Of a stretch of 64,000 nucleotides of DNA, positions 15,892 to 24,539 are shown piece after piece (within the stretch, counting starts at the first letter, position 1; every line of letters begins with the position of its first letter). Source of the DNA: 62-47 sp039808365 (GTDB lineage Bacteria > Pseudomonadota > Alphaproteobacteria > Rhizobiales > Xanthobacteraceae). The DNA lies in the NCBI GenBank assembly GCA_039808365.1, contig JBDHSX010000004.1, positions 1-64,000 on the forward strand, in the 5' to 3' direction. Under the pieces are notes generated by a model. The model did not search any database and was not told the origin of the DNA. It saw only the letters and a program-made list of their open reading frames with translations. Made by a program: the position numbers and the translations under genes.

Positions 15892-17175
15892 ATGACGTCC
15901 GTCACCGACCCCTCATCCCCCAGCGCGCGGGCTCCGTTCGCCGCCGCGGACGGCCGCGCGACGGATGACGCCCCGCTCAAGCTTGCGCCGCCGCCGGCGC
16001 CGCGCAAGCCTCCCGCTGCGGCGGGCGGCGAGCGCGAATTGCGCCTCGATCTGTTTCGCGGGCTGGCGCTGTGGCTGATCTTCGTCGATCACCTGCCGCC
16101 CAACCTGTTCACCTGGCTGACCATCCGCAACTACGGTTTCAGCGACGCCACCGAGATTTTCATTTTCATCTCCGGCTACACCGCGGCGTTCGTCTACAGC
16201 CGCGCCATGACCGAGCGCGGCTTCGTGGTGGCGGGCGCGCGCATCCTCAAGCGGGTGTGGCAGATCTACGTCGCCCACGTGTTCCTGTTCACGATCTTCC
16301 TGGCCGAGATTTCCTACGTCGCCACCAGTTTCGAGAACCCGCTCTACACCGAGGAAATGGGCATTCTCGACTTCCTCAAGCAGCCCGACGTCACCATCGT
16401 GCAGGCGCTGCTGCTGAAGTTCCGTCCGGTCAACATGGACGTGCTGCCGCTCTACATCGTGCTGATGCTGTTCCTGCCGCCGATCCTGTGGCTGATGCAG
16501 CGCAAGCCCGACCTGACGCTGGGCCTGTCGGTGGCGCTCTACGCGCTTGCCTGGGAGTTCAACCTCAATCTGCCGGCCTATCCCAACGGCGTCTGGTTCT
16601 TCAATCCGTTCGCCTGGCAGCTTTTGTTCGTGTTCGGCGCCTGGTGCGCGCTGGGCGGCGCGCGGCGCATGGCTCCCCTGCTGTCCTCGCGCATTCTGAT
16701 GGGACTCTGCGTGGCTTATCTGCTGGCGGCGTTCTTCATCACCCTGACCTGGCATCTGCCGCAGCTCGGTCACTTCGTGCCGCGCGTCATCGAGCAGTGG
16801 ATGTATCCGATCAACAAGACCGATCTCGATGTCCTGCGTTTCATGCACTTCCTGGCGCTGGCGGCGCTGACCGTCTACCTGGTGCCCAGCGACTGGCCGG
16901 GGCTGCGTTCGCCGTGGCTGCGGCCGGCGATTCTGTGCGGCCAGCATTCGCTGGAAATCTTCTGCCTCGGGGTGTTCCTGGCCTTCGCCGGCCATTTCGT
17001 GCTGGCGGAAGTCGCCGGCGGCGCGGTGATTCACTTCGTTATCAGTCTGTCGGGAATTGTCATCATGTCGGCCGCCGCGGCGGTATTTTCATGGTATAAG
17101 CACGTCGCAGCCAAGGGCGGAAAAGACGCGAAAAGCGCCGAGAGCAATGCCGACTTGGCGGGAGGAGGATCATGA
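15892..17175 (+). CDS. OpgC-domain membrane protein
   Basis: 427 aa. After a Pro/Ala-rich cytoplasmic tail (1-50) comes a membrane domain of about ten helices. It starts ELRLDLFRGLALWLIFVDHLPP, with the RG and D/H pair of acyltransferase-3-related OpgC proteins, then FIFISGYTAAFVYSR and a C-terminal SLEIFCLGVFLAF. OpgC proteins add succinyl groups to periplasmic glucans. The start codon overlaps the region just after apaG's divergent promoter. The next gene is ATGA-coupled, and two SGNH-hydrolase-like proteins follow, suggesting a small acyl-modification operon for an envelope glycan. Confidence 0.85.
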   Translation: MTSVTDPSSPSARAPFAAADGRATDDAPLKLAPPPAPRKPPAAAGGERELRLDLFRGLALWLIFVDHLPPNLFTWLTIRNYGFSDATEIFIFISGYTAAFVYSRAMTERGFVVAGARILKRVWQIYVAHVFLFTIFLAEISYVATSFENPLYTEEMGILDFLKQPDVTIVQALLLKFRPVNMDVLPLYIVLMLFLPPILWLMQRKPDLTLGLSVALYALAWEFNLNLPAYPNGVWFFNPFAWQLLFVFGAWCALGGARRMAPLLSSRILMGLCVAYLLAAFFITLTWHLPQLGHFVPRVIEQWMYPINKTDLDVLRFMHFLALAALTVYLVPSDWPGLRSPWLRPAILCGQHSLEIFCLGVFLAFAGHFVLAEVAGGAVIHFVISLSGIVIMSAAAAVFSWYKHVAAKGGKDAKSAESNADLAGGGS

Positions 17176-17954
17176 AGGCCATCGCCGGCCTGATCGCACT
17201 TGTCTTGCTGGGGATCGCTTGGCCGGGGGGAATCGCCCCGGCGCGGGCCGAGAGCGCGCCGCCGCCGGCCGGCTGCGAGGTTCCCGCCTATCTGCTGAAC
17301 AGCGAAAGCGAACTGAAAAGAGTGGCCGAGGCGGTGAAGACCGAAGGCCGGCTCGACATCATGGTGATCGGCAGCCGCTCCGCCACCGTGGTCACGCCCA
17401 ATGGCAGCGGCTTTCCCGGCCGCATGGAAGCCGCCCTGCGCGACAAGCTGCCGACCGTCGCGGTCAAGGTCGACTTGCGGTTGCAGATCAAGAAGACGGC
17501 GGCCGAGGTGTCCGCCGAACTCGGGCAGATCCTCGGCGACGGCAAGCCGCCGACCCTGGTGATCTGGCAGACCGGGACCGTCGATGCGATGCGGGCGGTC
17601 GATCCGGACGATTTCAGGACGGCTGTTGACGAAGGCGTGGCCGCCTTGCAGAAACGTGGCTCGGACGTGGTGCTGATGAACCTGCAATACGGCCCGCGCA
17701 TGGAAACCATGATCACCACCGCGCCCTATCTCGACGTGATGCGCGTCGTCGCCCAGCAGCACGATGCGCCGCTGTTCGACCGTTTCGCCATCATGCATCA
17801 CTGGAACGACACCGGGCAGTTCGATCTGTTCAACAACTCGCGCGGCATCGATCTCGCCAAGCGGGTTCATGATTGCCTCGGCCGCGCGCTGGCGAACTTC
17901 GTGATCGGTGCCGCGCGCGTCAACCCCGCAGAGTTAAGGACCCAGCGTCAATGA
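17172..17954 (+). CDS. Degenerate SGNH/GDSL-like exported protein
   Basis: 260 aa with a signal peptide (about 1-27, ending ARAE). Its layout follows the next gene's product: block I is IMVIGSRSAT where the neighbour has IIAFGSSSTQ, block III is IWQTGTVDA instead of IWQVGTNAI, and the C-terminal DGLHM catalytic pair is missing (NNSRGIDLAKRVHDC). The oxyanion Asn and the Asp-x-x-His dyad are therefore absent or altered. I infer a paralogue that has lost esterase activity, perhaps a partner or scaffold. It is ATGA-coupled to both neighbours. Confidence 0.7.
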   Translation: MKAIAGLIALVLLGIAWPGGIAPARAESAPPPAGCEVPAYLLNSESELKRVAEAVKTEGRLDIMVIGSRSATVVTPNGSGFPGRMEAALRDKLPTVAVKVDLRLQIKKTAAEVSAELGQILGDGKPPTLVIWQTGTVDAMRAVDPDDFRTAVDEGVAALQKRGSDVVLMNLQYGPRMETMITTAPYLDVMRVVAQQHDAPLFDRFAIMHHWNDTGQFDLFNNSRGIDLAKRVHDCLGRALANFVIGAARVNPAELRTQRQ

Positions 17955-18892
17955 TTGTCCGCCGCCGTTCTGTCTGGGCCGTTGCCCTGACGGCCCTGTC
18001 CGCCGTCGCCTTGCTTTCCCCCGTCGGTCCGGTGGCTTCGGCGCGCGCCCAGGACACACCGCGTGTGATCGCCGCGACCGCTCCGGCCGGGCCGGCGACG
18101 CCGGGCGCGGCGGCGAAAGCCGTCGCCAACGTCAAAAGCGCGGCGCAGCGAGCCACCGATATCTTCCGCCGGGTGCCGTGCCTGTCGCCCAAAGGCGTCG
18201 CCAAGACGATGCGGTCGCTGCCGCATGTCGCGCGCAAGCTCGCCGACCACCGGCCGGTGACCATCATCGCCTTCGGATCGTCCTCGACCCAGGGCTACGG
18301 CTCGACCGCGCCGGAATTCACCTATCCCAACCGGCTGGCCGCGCAGCTCAAGCGCAAATATCCGACCGCCGACATCACCGTGCTCAACCGCGGCAAGGGC
18401 GGCGAGGACGCGCCGGAGATGCTGGCGCGGCTCAAGCAGGCGGTCATCGACGAGAAGCCCGATCTGGTGATCTGGCAGGTCGGCACCAACGCGATCCTGC
18501 GCGACCTCGATGCGACCGCGACCGCCGCGCAGGTAGATGAAGGGATTTCCCGCATCCGGGCCGCCGGCGCCGACGTGGTGCTGGTCGATCCGCAATATGT
18601 CCCGGCGGTGAATCAGAAAGGCGAGAGCGCCAGCCGCATGGTGCGGCTGCTGAACAAGGTGGCGGGCCAGCACCATGTCGGCATTTTCCCGCGCTTCGCG
18701 GTGATGCGCGAGTGGCACGAGAAGCAGTCGCTGGCGTTCAACCGCTTCTCGATCGCCGACGGCCTGCACATGAACGACTGGGGTTACGCCTGTTTCGCGC
18801 AACTGCTGGGCGACGACATCATCCGCTCGGTCGGGGCGGTTCAATCCGGCGTCAGCGCGCCGTCCGAGGTGTTGACCTACCAGCCGATGTAA
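17951..18892 (+). CDS. SGNH/GDSL-family exported hydrolase
   Basis: 313 aa. It has an N-terminal signal (basic RRR, hydrophobic run, ARAQ) and an Ala/Pro linker, then an SGNH fold: block I IAFGSSSTQGYGS (nucleophile Ser), block II with Gly in NRGKGGEDA, block III WQVGTNA, and block V DGLHMNDWG with the Asp-His pair. It probably removes or transfers an acyl group on a periplasmic carbohydrate, given its place after opgC. ATG 17951 overlaps the previous stop (ATGA). The frame is open 26 codons earlier, but that segment lies inside the upstream gene and lacks a signal peptide. Confidence 0.82.
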   Translation: MIVRRRSVWAVALTALSAVALLSPVGPVASARAQDTPRVIAATAPAGPATPGAAAKAVANVKSAAQRATDIFRRVPCLSPKGVAKTMRSLPHVARKLADHRPVTIIAFGSSSTQGYGSTAPEFTYPNRLAAQLKRKYPTADITVLNRGKGGEDAPEMLARLKQAVIDEKPDLVIWQVGTNAILRDLDATATAAQVDEGISRIRAAGADVVLVDPQYVPAVNQKGESASRMVRLLNKVAGQHHVGIFPRFAVMREWHEKQSLAFNRFSIADGLHMNDWGYACFAQLLGDDIIRSVGAVQSGVSAPSEVLTYQPM

Positions 18893-18927
18893 GGCGCGGG
18901 CGGCTGCATCGGCGCACTCCCATGTGA

Positions 18928-19053
18928 GTGTCGTCCCAACGAAGGCGGGACCCATAACCGCTGGCCTTGAGGTGATCGCAAGCACAGGCAACAGGCGCTT
19001 TCCGCATCGCTGCTGCTGCGGAGCCTGGGTCCTCGCCTGCGCGGGGACGACAC
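18928..19053. repeat. Long imperfect palindrome between opgC operon and metZ
   Basis: GTGTCGTCCCAACGAAGGCG (starting 18928) faces CGCCTGCGCGGGGACGACAC (ending 19053), with GGGACCCATA / TGGGTCC inside. The part TGGGTCCTCGCCTGCGC matches the element at 13855. No gene lies in 18893-19067. It separates convergent transcription units. Confidence 0.65.
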
Positions 19054-19067
19054 CATGGTTGTTGCCC

Positions 19068-20264
19068 TCATGCCTCCGCGAGCGCGGCGTCGATGTCCGC
19101 GATCAGGTCGTCGGCGTGTTCCAGTCCGGCCGAGAAGCGCACGAAACCCTCGCCGATGCCGAGCTCGGCGCGGGCTTCGATCGGCAGCCGCTGATGCGTG
19201 GTGGTGGCGGGATGGGTGACGAGGCTGCGCGCGTCGCCGAGGTTGTTGCTGATGCGCGCGAGTTTCAAGGCGTTGAGGAAACGGAACGCGGCCGCCTTGC
19301 CGCCCTTGACCTCGAAGCCGATCAGGGTGGAGCCGGCGCGCATCTGCTTCTTCACCAGCGCCGCCTGCGGATGATCGGGGCGGCCCGGATAGATCAGCCG
19401 CGCGATCTTCGGATGCGCCGCCAGGGCGTCGGCGATGGCGGCGGCGTTGGCGGTCTGCTGCCGGACGCGGATCGCCAGCGTCTCCAGTCCCTTGGTCAGC
19501 GTCCAGGCGTTGAACGGCGAGATCGACGGGCCGGTCTGGCGCAGGAACGTGTGAATGTGCTCCTGTATGAAGGCGTCCGACGCCAGGATGATGCCGCCGA
19601 GGCAGCGGCCCTGTCCGTCGATGTGCTTGGTCGCGGAATAGACCACGACGTCGGCGCCGAGCGTCAGCGGGCTCTGCCAGATCGGCGTCGCGAACACGTT
19701 GTCGACGATCAGCCGGGCGCCGGCGTCGTGGGCGATTGTCGCGATGGCCTCGATGTCGAGCACGTCGAGCGTCGGATTGGTCGGGCTTTCGAGAAAGCAC
19801 GAGCGGGTGTTCGGCCGCATCGCGGCGCGCCATTGATCGAGGTCGAGGCCGTCCACCAGCGTCGAGGCGATGCCGTAGCGCGGCAGCAGGTCCTCCACCA
19901 CGTAGCGGCAGGAGCCGAACATCGCCTTGGCCGCGACGACGTGATCGCCGGCGCGTAACGGCGCGAGGATCGCGGTGGTGACCGCGGCCATGCCGGTGGC
20001 GGTGGCGCGCGCCGCCTCCGCGCCTTCCAGTTCGCACATCCGGCGCTCGAACATCGTGACGTTGGGATTGGAGAAGCGCGAATAGATGAAGCCGGGATCC
20101 TCGCCGTTGAAACGCGCCTCGCACTGCTCGGCGGTGTCGTAGACGAAGCCCTGCGTGAGATACAGCGCTTCCGCCGTCTCGTTGAATTGCGAGCGCAAGA
20201 CGCCTGCATGGATCAGGCGGGTTTCGGGACGATAGGACGGAGCGGCGGGTTTGCCGACGGACAT
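19068..20264 (-). CDS. metZ: O-succinylhomoserine sulfhydrylase
   Basis: 398 aa Cys/Met-metabolism PLP enzyme. It contains IYSRFSNPNVTMFERRM, ATATGMAAVTTAILA, FLESPTNPTLDVLDI, the cofactor lysine in YSATKHIDGQGR, and SLVTHPATTTHQ near the end. It makes homocysteine directly from O-succinylhomoserine and sulfide. The start at 20264 is supported by GGAGGT seven bases upstream on the minus strand; the frame continues 23 codons farther, but into the riboswitch expression platform. It is preceded by a SAM-II riboswitch, so expression should fall when S-adenosylmethionine is plentiful. Confidence 0.94.
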   Translation of the reverse strand: MSVGKPAAPSYRPETRLIHAGVLRSQFNETAEALYLTQGFVYDTAEQCEARFNGEDPGFIYSRFSNPNVTMFERRMCELEGAEAARATATGMAAVTTAILAPLRAGDHVVAAKAMFGSCRYVVEDLLPRYGIASTLVDGLDLDQWRAAMRPNTRSCFLESPTNPTLDVLDIEAIATIAHDAGARLIVDNVFATPIWQSPLTLGADVVVYSATKHIDGQGRCLGGIILASDAFIQEHIHTFLRQTGPSISPFNAWTLTKGLETLAIRVRQQTANAAAIADALAAHPKIARLIYPGRPDHPQAALVKKQMRAGSTLIGFEVKGGKAAAFRFLNALKLARISNNLGDARSLVTHPATTTHQRLPIEARAELGIGEGFVRFSAGLEHADDLIADIDAALAEA

Positions 20265-20297
20265 ATGACCTCCAATGGCCGCCCGGATATCGGCCAT

Positions 20298-20345
20298 AAA
20301 AAATCCGGCCTTGAAACAAAAGGCCGGGATCATGCGTCCCCGGCC
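20298..20345 (-). terminator. Mutually exclusive hairpins of the metZ riboswitch expression platform
   Basis: On the minus strand, hairpin A pairs GGCCGGG (20345-20339) with CCCGGCC (20328-20322) and is followed by TTTT. Hairpin B pairs CCGGCCTT (20327-20320) with AAGGCCGG (20312-20305) and is followed by A then TTTTTT (20303-20298), the better terminator. The bases 20322-20327 belong to both stems, so only one can form. The aptamer's 3' end abuts hairpin A. This is the expected layout of a transcription-attenuation switch. Confidence 0.65.
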
Positions 20346-20400
20346 TGTTTAGCGAGTTGTTTAACGTGGCTGCAAGCCGGCCGGCTCAAATCACCACGGG
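20344..20400 (-). ncRNA. SAM-II riboswitch aptamer upstream of metZ
   Basis: Read on the minus strand from 20400, the sequence shows the SAM-II core: P1 CGTGG (20398-20394) with CCACG (20369-20365), the conserved TGATTTG loop, a CCGGCCGG segment, TTGCAGCCACGTTAAACAA, and the pseudoknot strand CGCTAAACAGG. SAM-II riboswitches are found almost only in Alphaproteobacteria, upstream of met genes. Binding S-adenosylmethionine should reduce metZ expression through the downstream hairpins. Confidence 0.9.
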
Positions 20401-20410
20401 ATAAGTGCCG

Positions 20411-20439
20411 CTGATAATCCGCCCCGCCCTTTCCGTCAA
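20411..20439 (-). promoter_or_regulatory. Promoter of the metZ riboswitch transcript
   Basis: On the minus strand, TTGACG (20439-20434), a 17-bp spacer, then TATCAG (20416-20411). Transcription would start around 20404, four bases before the aptamer begins, which fits a riboswitch at the extreme 5' end. Confidence 0.6.
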
Positions 20440-20518
20440 GCCGCGCATCGGATAACCGGTAAAAACCTGTATTCCGCGCACGCAAGCCGGCGGATGCGCC
20501 GCCTCAAGGAGGCTTCGA

Positions 20519-21625
20519 GTGCCGTTCACCCTTGATCCCGACGCCGATGGCATCCTGTCCGACCGCATGATCGCGGCGATGGCCGACGCCGGGCTGATCC
20601 TGCCGGAATATCCCTTCGTCGAGAGCCAGATCCAGCCTGCCAGCCTCGATCTGCGGCTCGGCAATATCGCCTATCGGGTGCGGGCCAGTTTCCTGCCGGG
20701 GCCGGGCGCGCGGGTCGCCGACCGCATCGACGAACTGAAGCTGCACGAGATCGACCTCAGCGACGGCGCGGTGCTGGAAACCAACTGCGTCTACATCGTG
20801 CCGCTGTTGGAGAGCCTGGCGCTGCCGCCGGAGATCGTCGCCGCCGCCAATCCGAAAAGTTCCACCGGGCGGCTCGACGTGTTCACCCGCGTGATCGCCG
20901 ACGGCACAAGGCGTTTCGACATGATCGGCGCCGGCTATCACGGGCCGCTTTACGCCGAGATCAGCCCGAAGACGTTTCCGGTGCTGTTGCGCGAGGGCTC
21001 GCGGCTGTCGCAGGTGCGCTTCCGCATCGGCGACGCGGTGCTGACCACCGACGAGTTGGAGGCGCTGCACGAGGAGGAGCGGCTGGTCGATTGCGACGAC
21101 GCCGATCTCACCGGCGGACTGGCGCTGAGCGTCGATCTGTCGGGCGAGAATTCCGGCGGCTTTGTCGGCTACCGCGCCAAGCGCCACACCGGCGTGGTCG
21201 ACATCGACCGCCGCGGCGGCTATCCGGTGAACGAGTTCTGGGAGCCGATCGCGGCGCGGCCCGACCGCAGCCTCATCCTCGATCCCGGCGAGTTCTATAT
21301 TCTCGCATCAAAGGAAGCGGTGCAGGTGCCGCCGGATTACGCCGCCGAGATGGTGCCGTTCGATCCGCTGGTCGGCGAGTTCCGCGTCCACTACGCCGGC
21401 TTCTTCGATCCCGGTTTCGGCTATGCCGGCGCCGGCGGCAAGGGCGCACGCGCCGTGCTGGAGGTGCGCTCGCGCGAGGTGCCGTTCATCCTCGAACACG
21501 GCCAGATCGTCGGCCGCCTGATCTACGAGCGCATGCTGGCGCGCCCTGACGCGCTCTACGGCCAGCACATCGGCTCGAACTATCAGGCGCAGGGGCTGAA
21601 GCTGTCGAAGCATTTTCGGGTTTAG
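20519..21625 (+). CDS. dcd: 2'-deoxycytidine 5'-triphosphate deaminase, two-module form
   Basis: 368 aa, nearly twice the length of ordinary Dcd (about 190 aa). The N-terminal module has the Dcd signature IQPASLDLRLG and NPKSSTGRLDVFTRV. The C-terminal module repeats the fold's second half: VGEFRVHYAGFFDPGFGY, then VLEVRSREVPFILEHGQIVGRL. The family deaminates dCTP to dUTP for thymidylate synthesis. The long two-module form is usual in this bacterial order. The start is GTG with AAGGAGG at 20506-20512. It is divergent from metZ. Confidence 0.88.
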   Translation: MPFTLDPDADGILSDRMIAAMADAGLILPEYPFVESQIQPASLDLRLGNIAYRVRASFLPGPGARVADRIDELKLHEIDLSDGAVLETNCVYIVPLLESLALPPEIVAAANPKSSTGRLDVFTRVIADGTRRFDMIGAGYHGPLYAEISPKTFPVLLREGSRLSQVRFRIGDAVLTTDELEALHEEERLVDCDDADLTGGLALSVDLSGENSGGFVGYRAKRHTGVVDIDRRGGYPVNEFWEPIAARPDRSLILDPGEFYILASKEAVQVPPDYAAEMVPFDPLVGEFRVHYAGFFDPGFGYAGAGGKGARAVLEVRSREVPFILEHGQIVGRLIYERMLARPDALYGQHIGSNYQAQGLKLSKHFRV

Positions 21626-21646
21626 GGCTGTTTGGTTGAGGCAGGG

Positions 21647-21750
21647 CGTCATCGTCCGCGAAGGCGGACGATCCAGTACGCCCGGCGAACGCAGGAAAAA
21701 CCCGATCCTATGCGAAATACTGGATGCTCCGCCTTCGCGGGGCATGACGG
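21647..21750. repeat. Long palindromic repeat between dcd and the next gene
   Basis: CGTCATCGTCCGCGAAGGCG...GATCCAGTA on the left faces TACTGGATGCTCCGCCTTCGCGG...CATGACG on the right. This is another dispersed REP-like family with CGTCAT / ATGACG ends. The whole gap 21626-21845 holds no gene. Confidence 0.75.
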
Positions 21751-21845
21751 CTCCCGTGTTGTGATTTGTCCGAACGGCCGCATTCGTTTGACTTCATCCC
21801 GCCGGATTGCTTCGCTGCGCCCGCAATGGCAGGAGACGATGACGC

Positions 21846-22898
21846 ATGGCGAACATTCAACTCGACGGCAATGATGCGAAATGGCGAGGCTGGCGCGGCG
21901 TCGCCGATCTGCACCACGCCTATTTCACCGGCTTGATCCTGACCATCGTCAGCCGGCGCGGCACGGCGGACGCGGCCGAGTTCGTGTTCCGGGTGTTCCG
22001 CCGCCAGCAGCAGGAGCGTTTCCTGCCGGGGCTGACGAAGCTCGGCCTCGACAAGCTGCCGCCGGCGGTGGCGGCGGCGCAGTATCATTATCTGTCGAAC
22101 TGGATCGGCGGCGTGCATGTCGAATACATGTACGAGACCGACCGCAAGGCATGGGTACGCTATCCGCCGCCGCGCTGGGCCTGGCGCGGCACGGCGATCT
22201 GCGGCGTGCCCGGCGAGGTGTCGCGCGCCATGCTGCGCGGCTGGCACGCCAACAACGGCGTGGCGCTCGGCAATCTCCATCTCGGCTTCGTCTGCACCAA
22301 GCAATCGGTCGAGGGACAGGACGGACTGGAAGGCTATTACTGCGAATACGACCAGCCGCTGACCATCGATCAGCGCCTTGTCTTCGCGCCGCATCTCGAA
22401 GCGCCGGCGTTCGACATCGCCAGCGCGCCGGCCTTGCCGGTCGAAAGCTGGCCGCAGCCGCGCCTCGAAAAGGCGCATCGCAACTACGCGATGGAATATG
22501 TCCGCACCGCCGCGCCGGTGGCGACGCAGGTGTTCGGCCCGGTTGACGCCGCCTATCTGCTGCATCTCACCGGCAAGCTGATCGGGATGCAGTATTTCGA
22601 TGAGATCGCGCCGGGGCTCGGCGCCATGCGCGGCGGGCCGAGGGAATTCGCCGAATTCCTGCGCGCGCTGTTCGCGGCGCAGGACGACGACGTCGAACTG
22701 GTGCCGTCCGGCGGCGGCTTTGAACTCCATCAGCGGAGCTGGAAGCTGATGGCCGACCTGCCTGACTATCATCCGGCCTGCCTGCGGCTGCTGGAAGGGC
22801 TGGTCGAGGGGCTGGCCGCGAGTTGCGGCAGGTTTATTCAGGTCAGGCTTGCGGCCGCGCCTCGCGGGCGGCCGCCGCTGGTGTGGTCGATCGGTTAG
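21846..22898 (+). CDS. Conserved-looking protein of unknown function
   Basis: 350 aa; I do not recognise the family. It has no signal peptide or membrane segment. It is rich in aromatic residues, with notable stretches DLHHAYFTGLILTIVSRRG, HYLSNWIGGVHVEYMYETDRK, WRGTAICGVPGEVSRAMLRGW, LGFVCTKQSVEGQDGLEGYY and HRNYAMEYVRTAAPV. The pairing of a Cys-containing CTKQS segment with a His-rich N-terminus could mean an enzyme or a ligand-binding fold, but I cannot assign either. Coding character is clear from codon usage and its length. A MATE exporter follows 122 bp downstream on the same strand, with no sign of co-transcription. Confidence 0.7.
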   Translation: MANIQLDGNDAKWRGWRGVADLHHAYFTGLILTIVSRRGTADAAEFVFRVFRRQQQERFLPGLTKLGLDKLPPAVAAAQYHYLSNWIGGVHVEYMYETDRKAWVRYPPPRWAWRGTAICGVPGEVSRAMLRGWHANNGVALGNLHLGFVCTKQSVEGQDGLEGYYCEYDQPLTIDQRLVFAPHLEAPAFDIASAPALPVESWPQPRLEKAHRNYAMEYVRTAAPVATQVFGPVDAAYLLHLTGKLIGMQYFDEIAPGLGAMRGGPREFAEFLRALFAAQDDDVELVPSGGGFELHQRSWKLMADLPDYHPACLRLLEGLVEGLAASCGRFIQVRLAAAPRGRPPLVWSIG

Positions 22899-23020
22899 CG
22901 TTCGCGGCCGCCGCGCAATAGGCCCATGCGCTGCACGCGGATGGAGAAACGCCGGATCGATGCTACTGATCGGGTCCGGCCCCGCCCGTCTCGCTTCGCT
23001 CACCGGCCGTCACGGAGCCA

Positions 23021-24448
23021 ATGTCCGATATCGGAATAGCCGAAATCCCGGTCACGGCCGCCGACGAGCGCGTGCTGTCGCGGGTCGTCCTCGCCGCCGC
23101 CAATCCGCTGCTGGACCGGCCGATCCTCGGCACCTTGTTGCGGCTGTCGACGCCGAACGTGGTGGCGCTCGGCGCCGGCACCTTCGTCGCCATCGCCGAG
23201 ACCTCCTATATCGGACGCCTCGGAACCGAGGCGCTGGCGGCGATGGCGCTGGTGTTTCCGTTCGTGATGCTGACGATGACGACATCCGGCGGCGCGATGG
23301 GGGGCGGGGTGTCGTCGGCCATCGCCCGCGCGCTGGGGGCGGGTGACATGGGGCGCGCCAACCTGCTCGCCGCGCATGCCCTGATTATCGCCTGTTGCTT
23401 CGGGGCCGCGTTCACGGCCGGCTTTCTGCTGGGGGGACGCGGTCTGCTGTGGCTGCTCGGCGGCCGTGGCGACGTGCTGGCCCAGGCACTTGGTTACACC
23501 CACGTTTTTTTCGGCGCGGCGCTGGTGCCGTGGCTGATGAATACGTTCGCCTCGATCCTGCGCGGCACCGGCAACATGAAGCTGCCCTCGATGGTGACCC
23601 TGGCGGCGGCGGCGTGCCAGATGCTGTTCGGCGCGATCCTCGGACTCGGCCTCGGCCCGGTGCCGCGGTTCGGCATGCCTGGAATCGCGGCGGGCACCGT
23701 GCTGGCCTTTTCGATCGGCACCGCGATCATGGCCTGGTACGTGCTCTCCGGCCGCGCGCGGGTCAATCCGTTGGCGCAGGCCATCCGGATCGAGCGCGCG
23801 ATGTTCTTCGACATCCTCAAGGTCGGCGTAATCGCCTGCTTCTCGCCGATCCAGTCGGTGCTGACGATCGCCATCTTCACCGCGATGCTGGCGCGTTTCG
23901 GCGACGCGGCGCTGGCGGGTTACGGCATCGGCGCGCGGCTGGAATTCATGCTGTCGACGCTGGCCTTCGCCATCGGCGTCGCGTCGGTGCCGATGGTCGG
24001 CATGGCGATGGGCGCGGGCCAGGTGGCGCGGGCGCGCCGGACCGCATGGATCGCCGGCATCCTGTCGTTCTTGTCGGTGGGCGTTCTCGGCACGGTGATC
24101 GCCGTCTTCCCCGATCTCTGGGTCAACCTGTTCACCGACGACGCCGGCGTGCGCGACGCCAGCCGGCAATATCTGTTCGTCGCGGCGCCGATGTATGGGT
24201 TCCTCGGTCTCAACACGTCGTTGTATTTCTCCTCCCAGGGCGCGGCCAAGGTGCTCGGCCCGGTGCTGGCGCAAACGGCGCGGCTCGCCTTCATCGGCCT
24301 CGGCGGCTGGTGGCTGATCGCGCGGGACGCCCCGAGCCATGCCTTTTTCGTGCTGGCGGCGCTGTCGATGATCGTGCTCGGGCTGTTGTGCGCGGCGGCC
24401 GTGATCTGGAGCAAATGGGAGCCGTCCCGTGGCCGGTCCGCGGCGTAG
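23021..24448 (+). CDS. MATE-family efflux transporter
   Basis: 475 aa with about twelve hydrophobic segments in two homologous halves. The first half includes LLRLSTPNVVALGAGTFVAI, TSGGAMGGGVSSAIARALGAG and ILRGTGNMKLPS; the second includes RFGDAALAGYGIGARLEFML and VGMAMGAGQVARARR. MATE proteins exchange Na+ or H+ for cationic drugs or metabolites. No regulator is adjacent and the exported compound cannot be inferred. It is the last protein gene before tRNA-Gly. Confidence 0.92.
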   Translation: MSDIGIAEIPVTAADERVLSRVVLAAANPLLDRPILGTLLRLSTPNVVALGAGTFVAIAETSYIGRLGTEALAAMALVFPFVMLTMTTSGGAMGGGVSSAIARALGAGDMGRANLLAAHALIIACCFGAAFTAGFLLGGRGLLWLLGGRGDVLAQALGYTHVFFGAALVPWLMNTFASILRGTGNMKLPSMVTLAAAACQMLFGAILGLGLGPVPRFGMPGIAAGTVLAFSIGTAIMAWYVLSGRARVNPLAQAIRIERAMFFDILKVGVIACFSPIQSVLTIAIFTAMLARFGDAALAGYGIGARLEFMLSTLAFAIGVASVPMVGMAMGAGQVARARRTAWIAGILSFLSVGVLGTVIAVFPDLWVNLFTDDAGVRDASRQYLFVAAPMYGFLGLNTSLYFSSQGAAKVLGPVLAQTARLAFIGLGGWWLIARDAPSHAFFVLAALSMIVLGLLCAAAVIWSKWEPSRGRSAA

Positions 24449-24539
24449 ACCCGCCCGCCGCGCCGAATTCTGTCGCCCGCCCGATGACGGGGCTTGGCCT
24501 GCCCGGCCGTCTCGGCTAAATCAGAGGCGAGACCTGATC

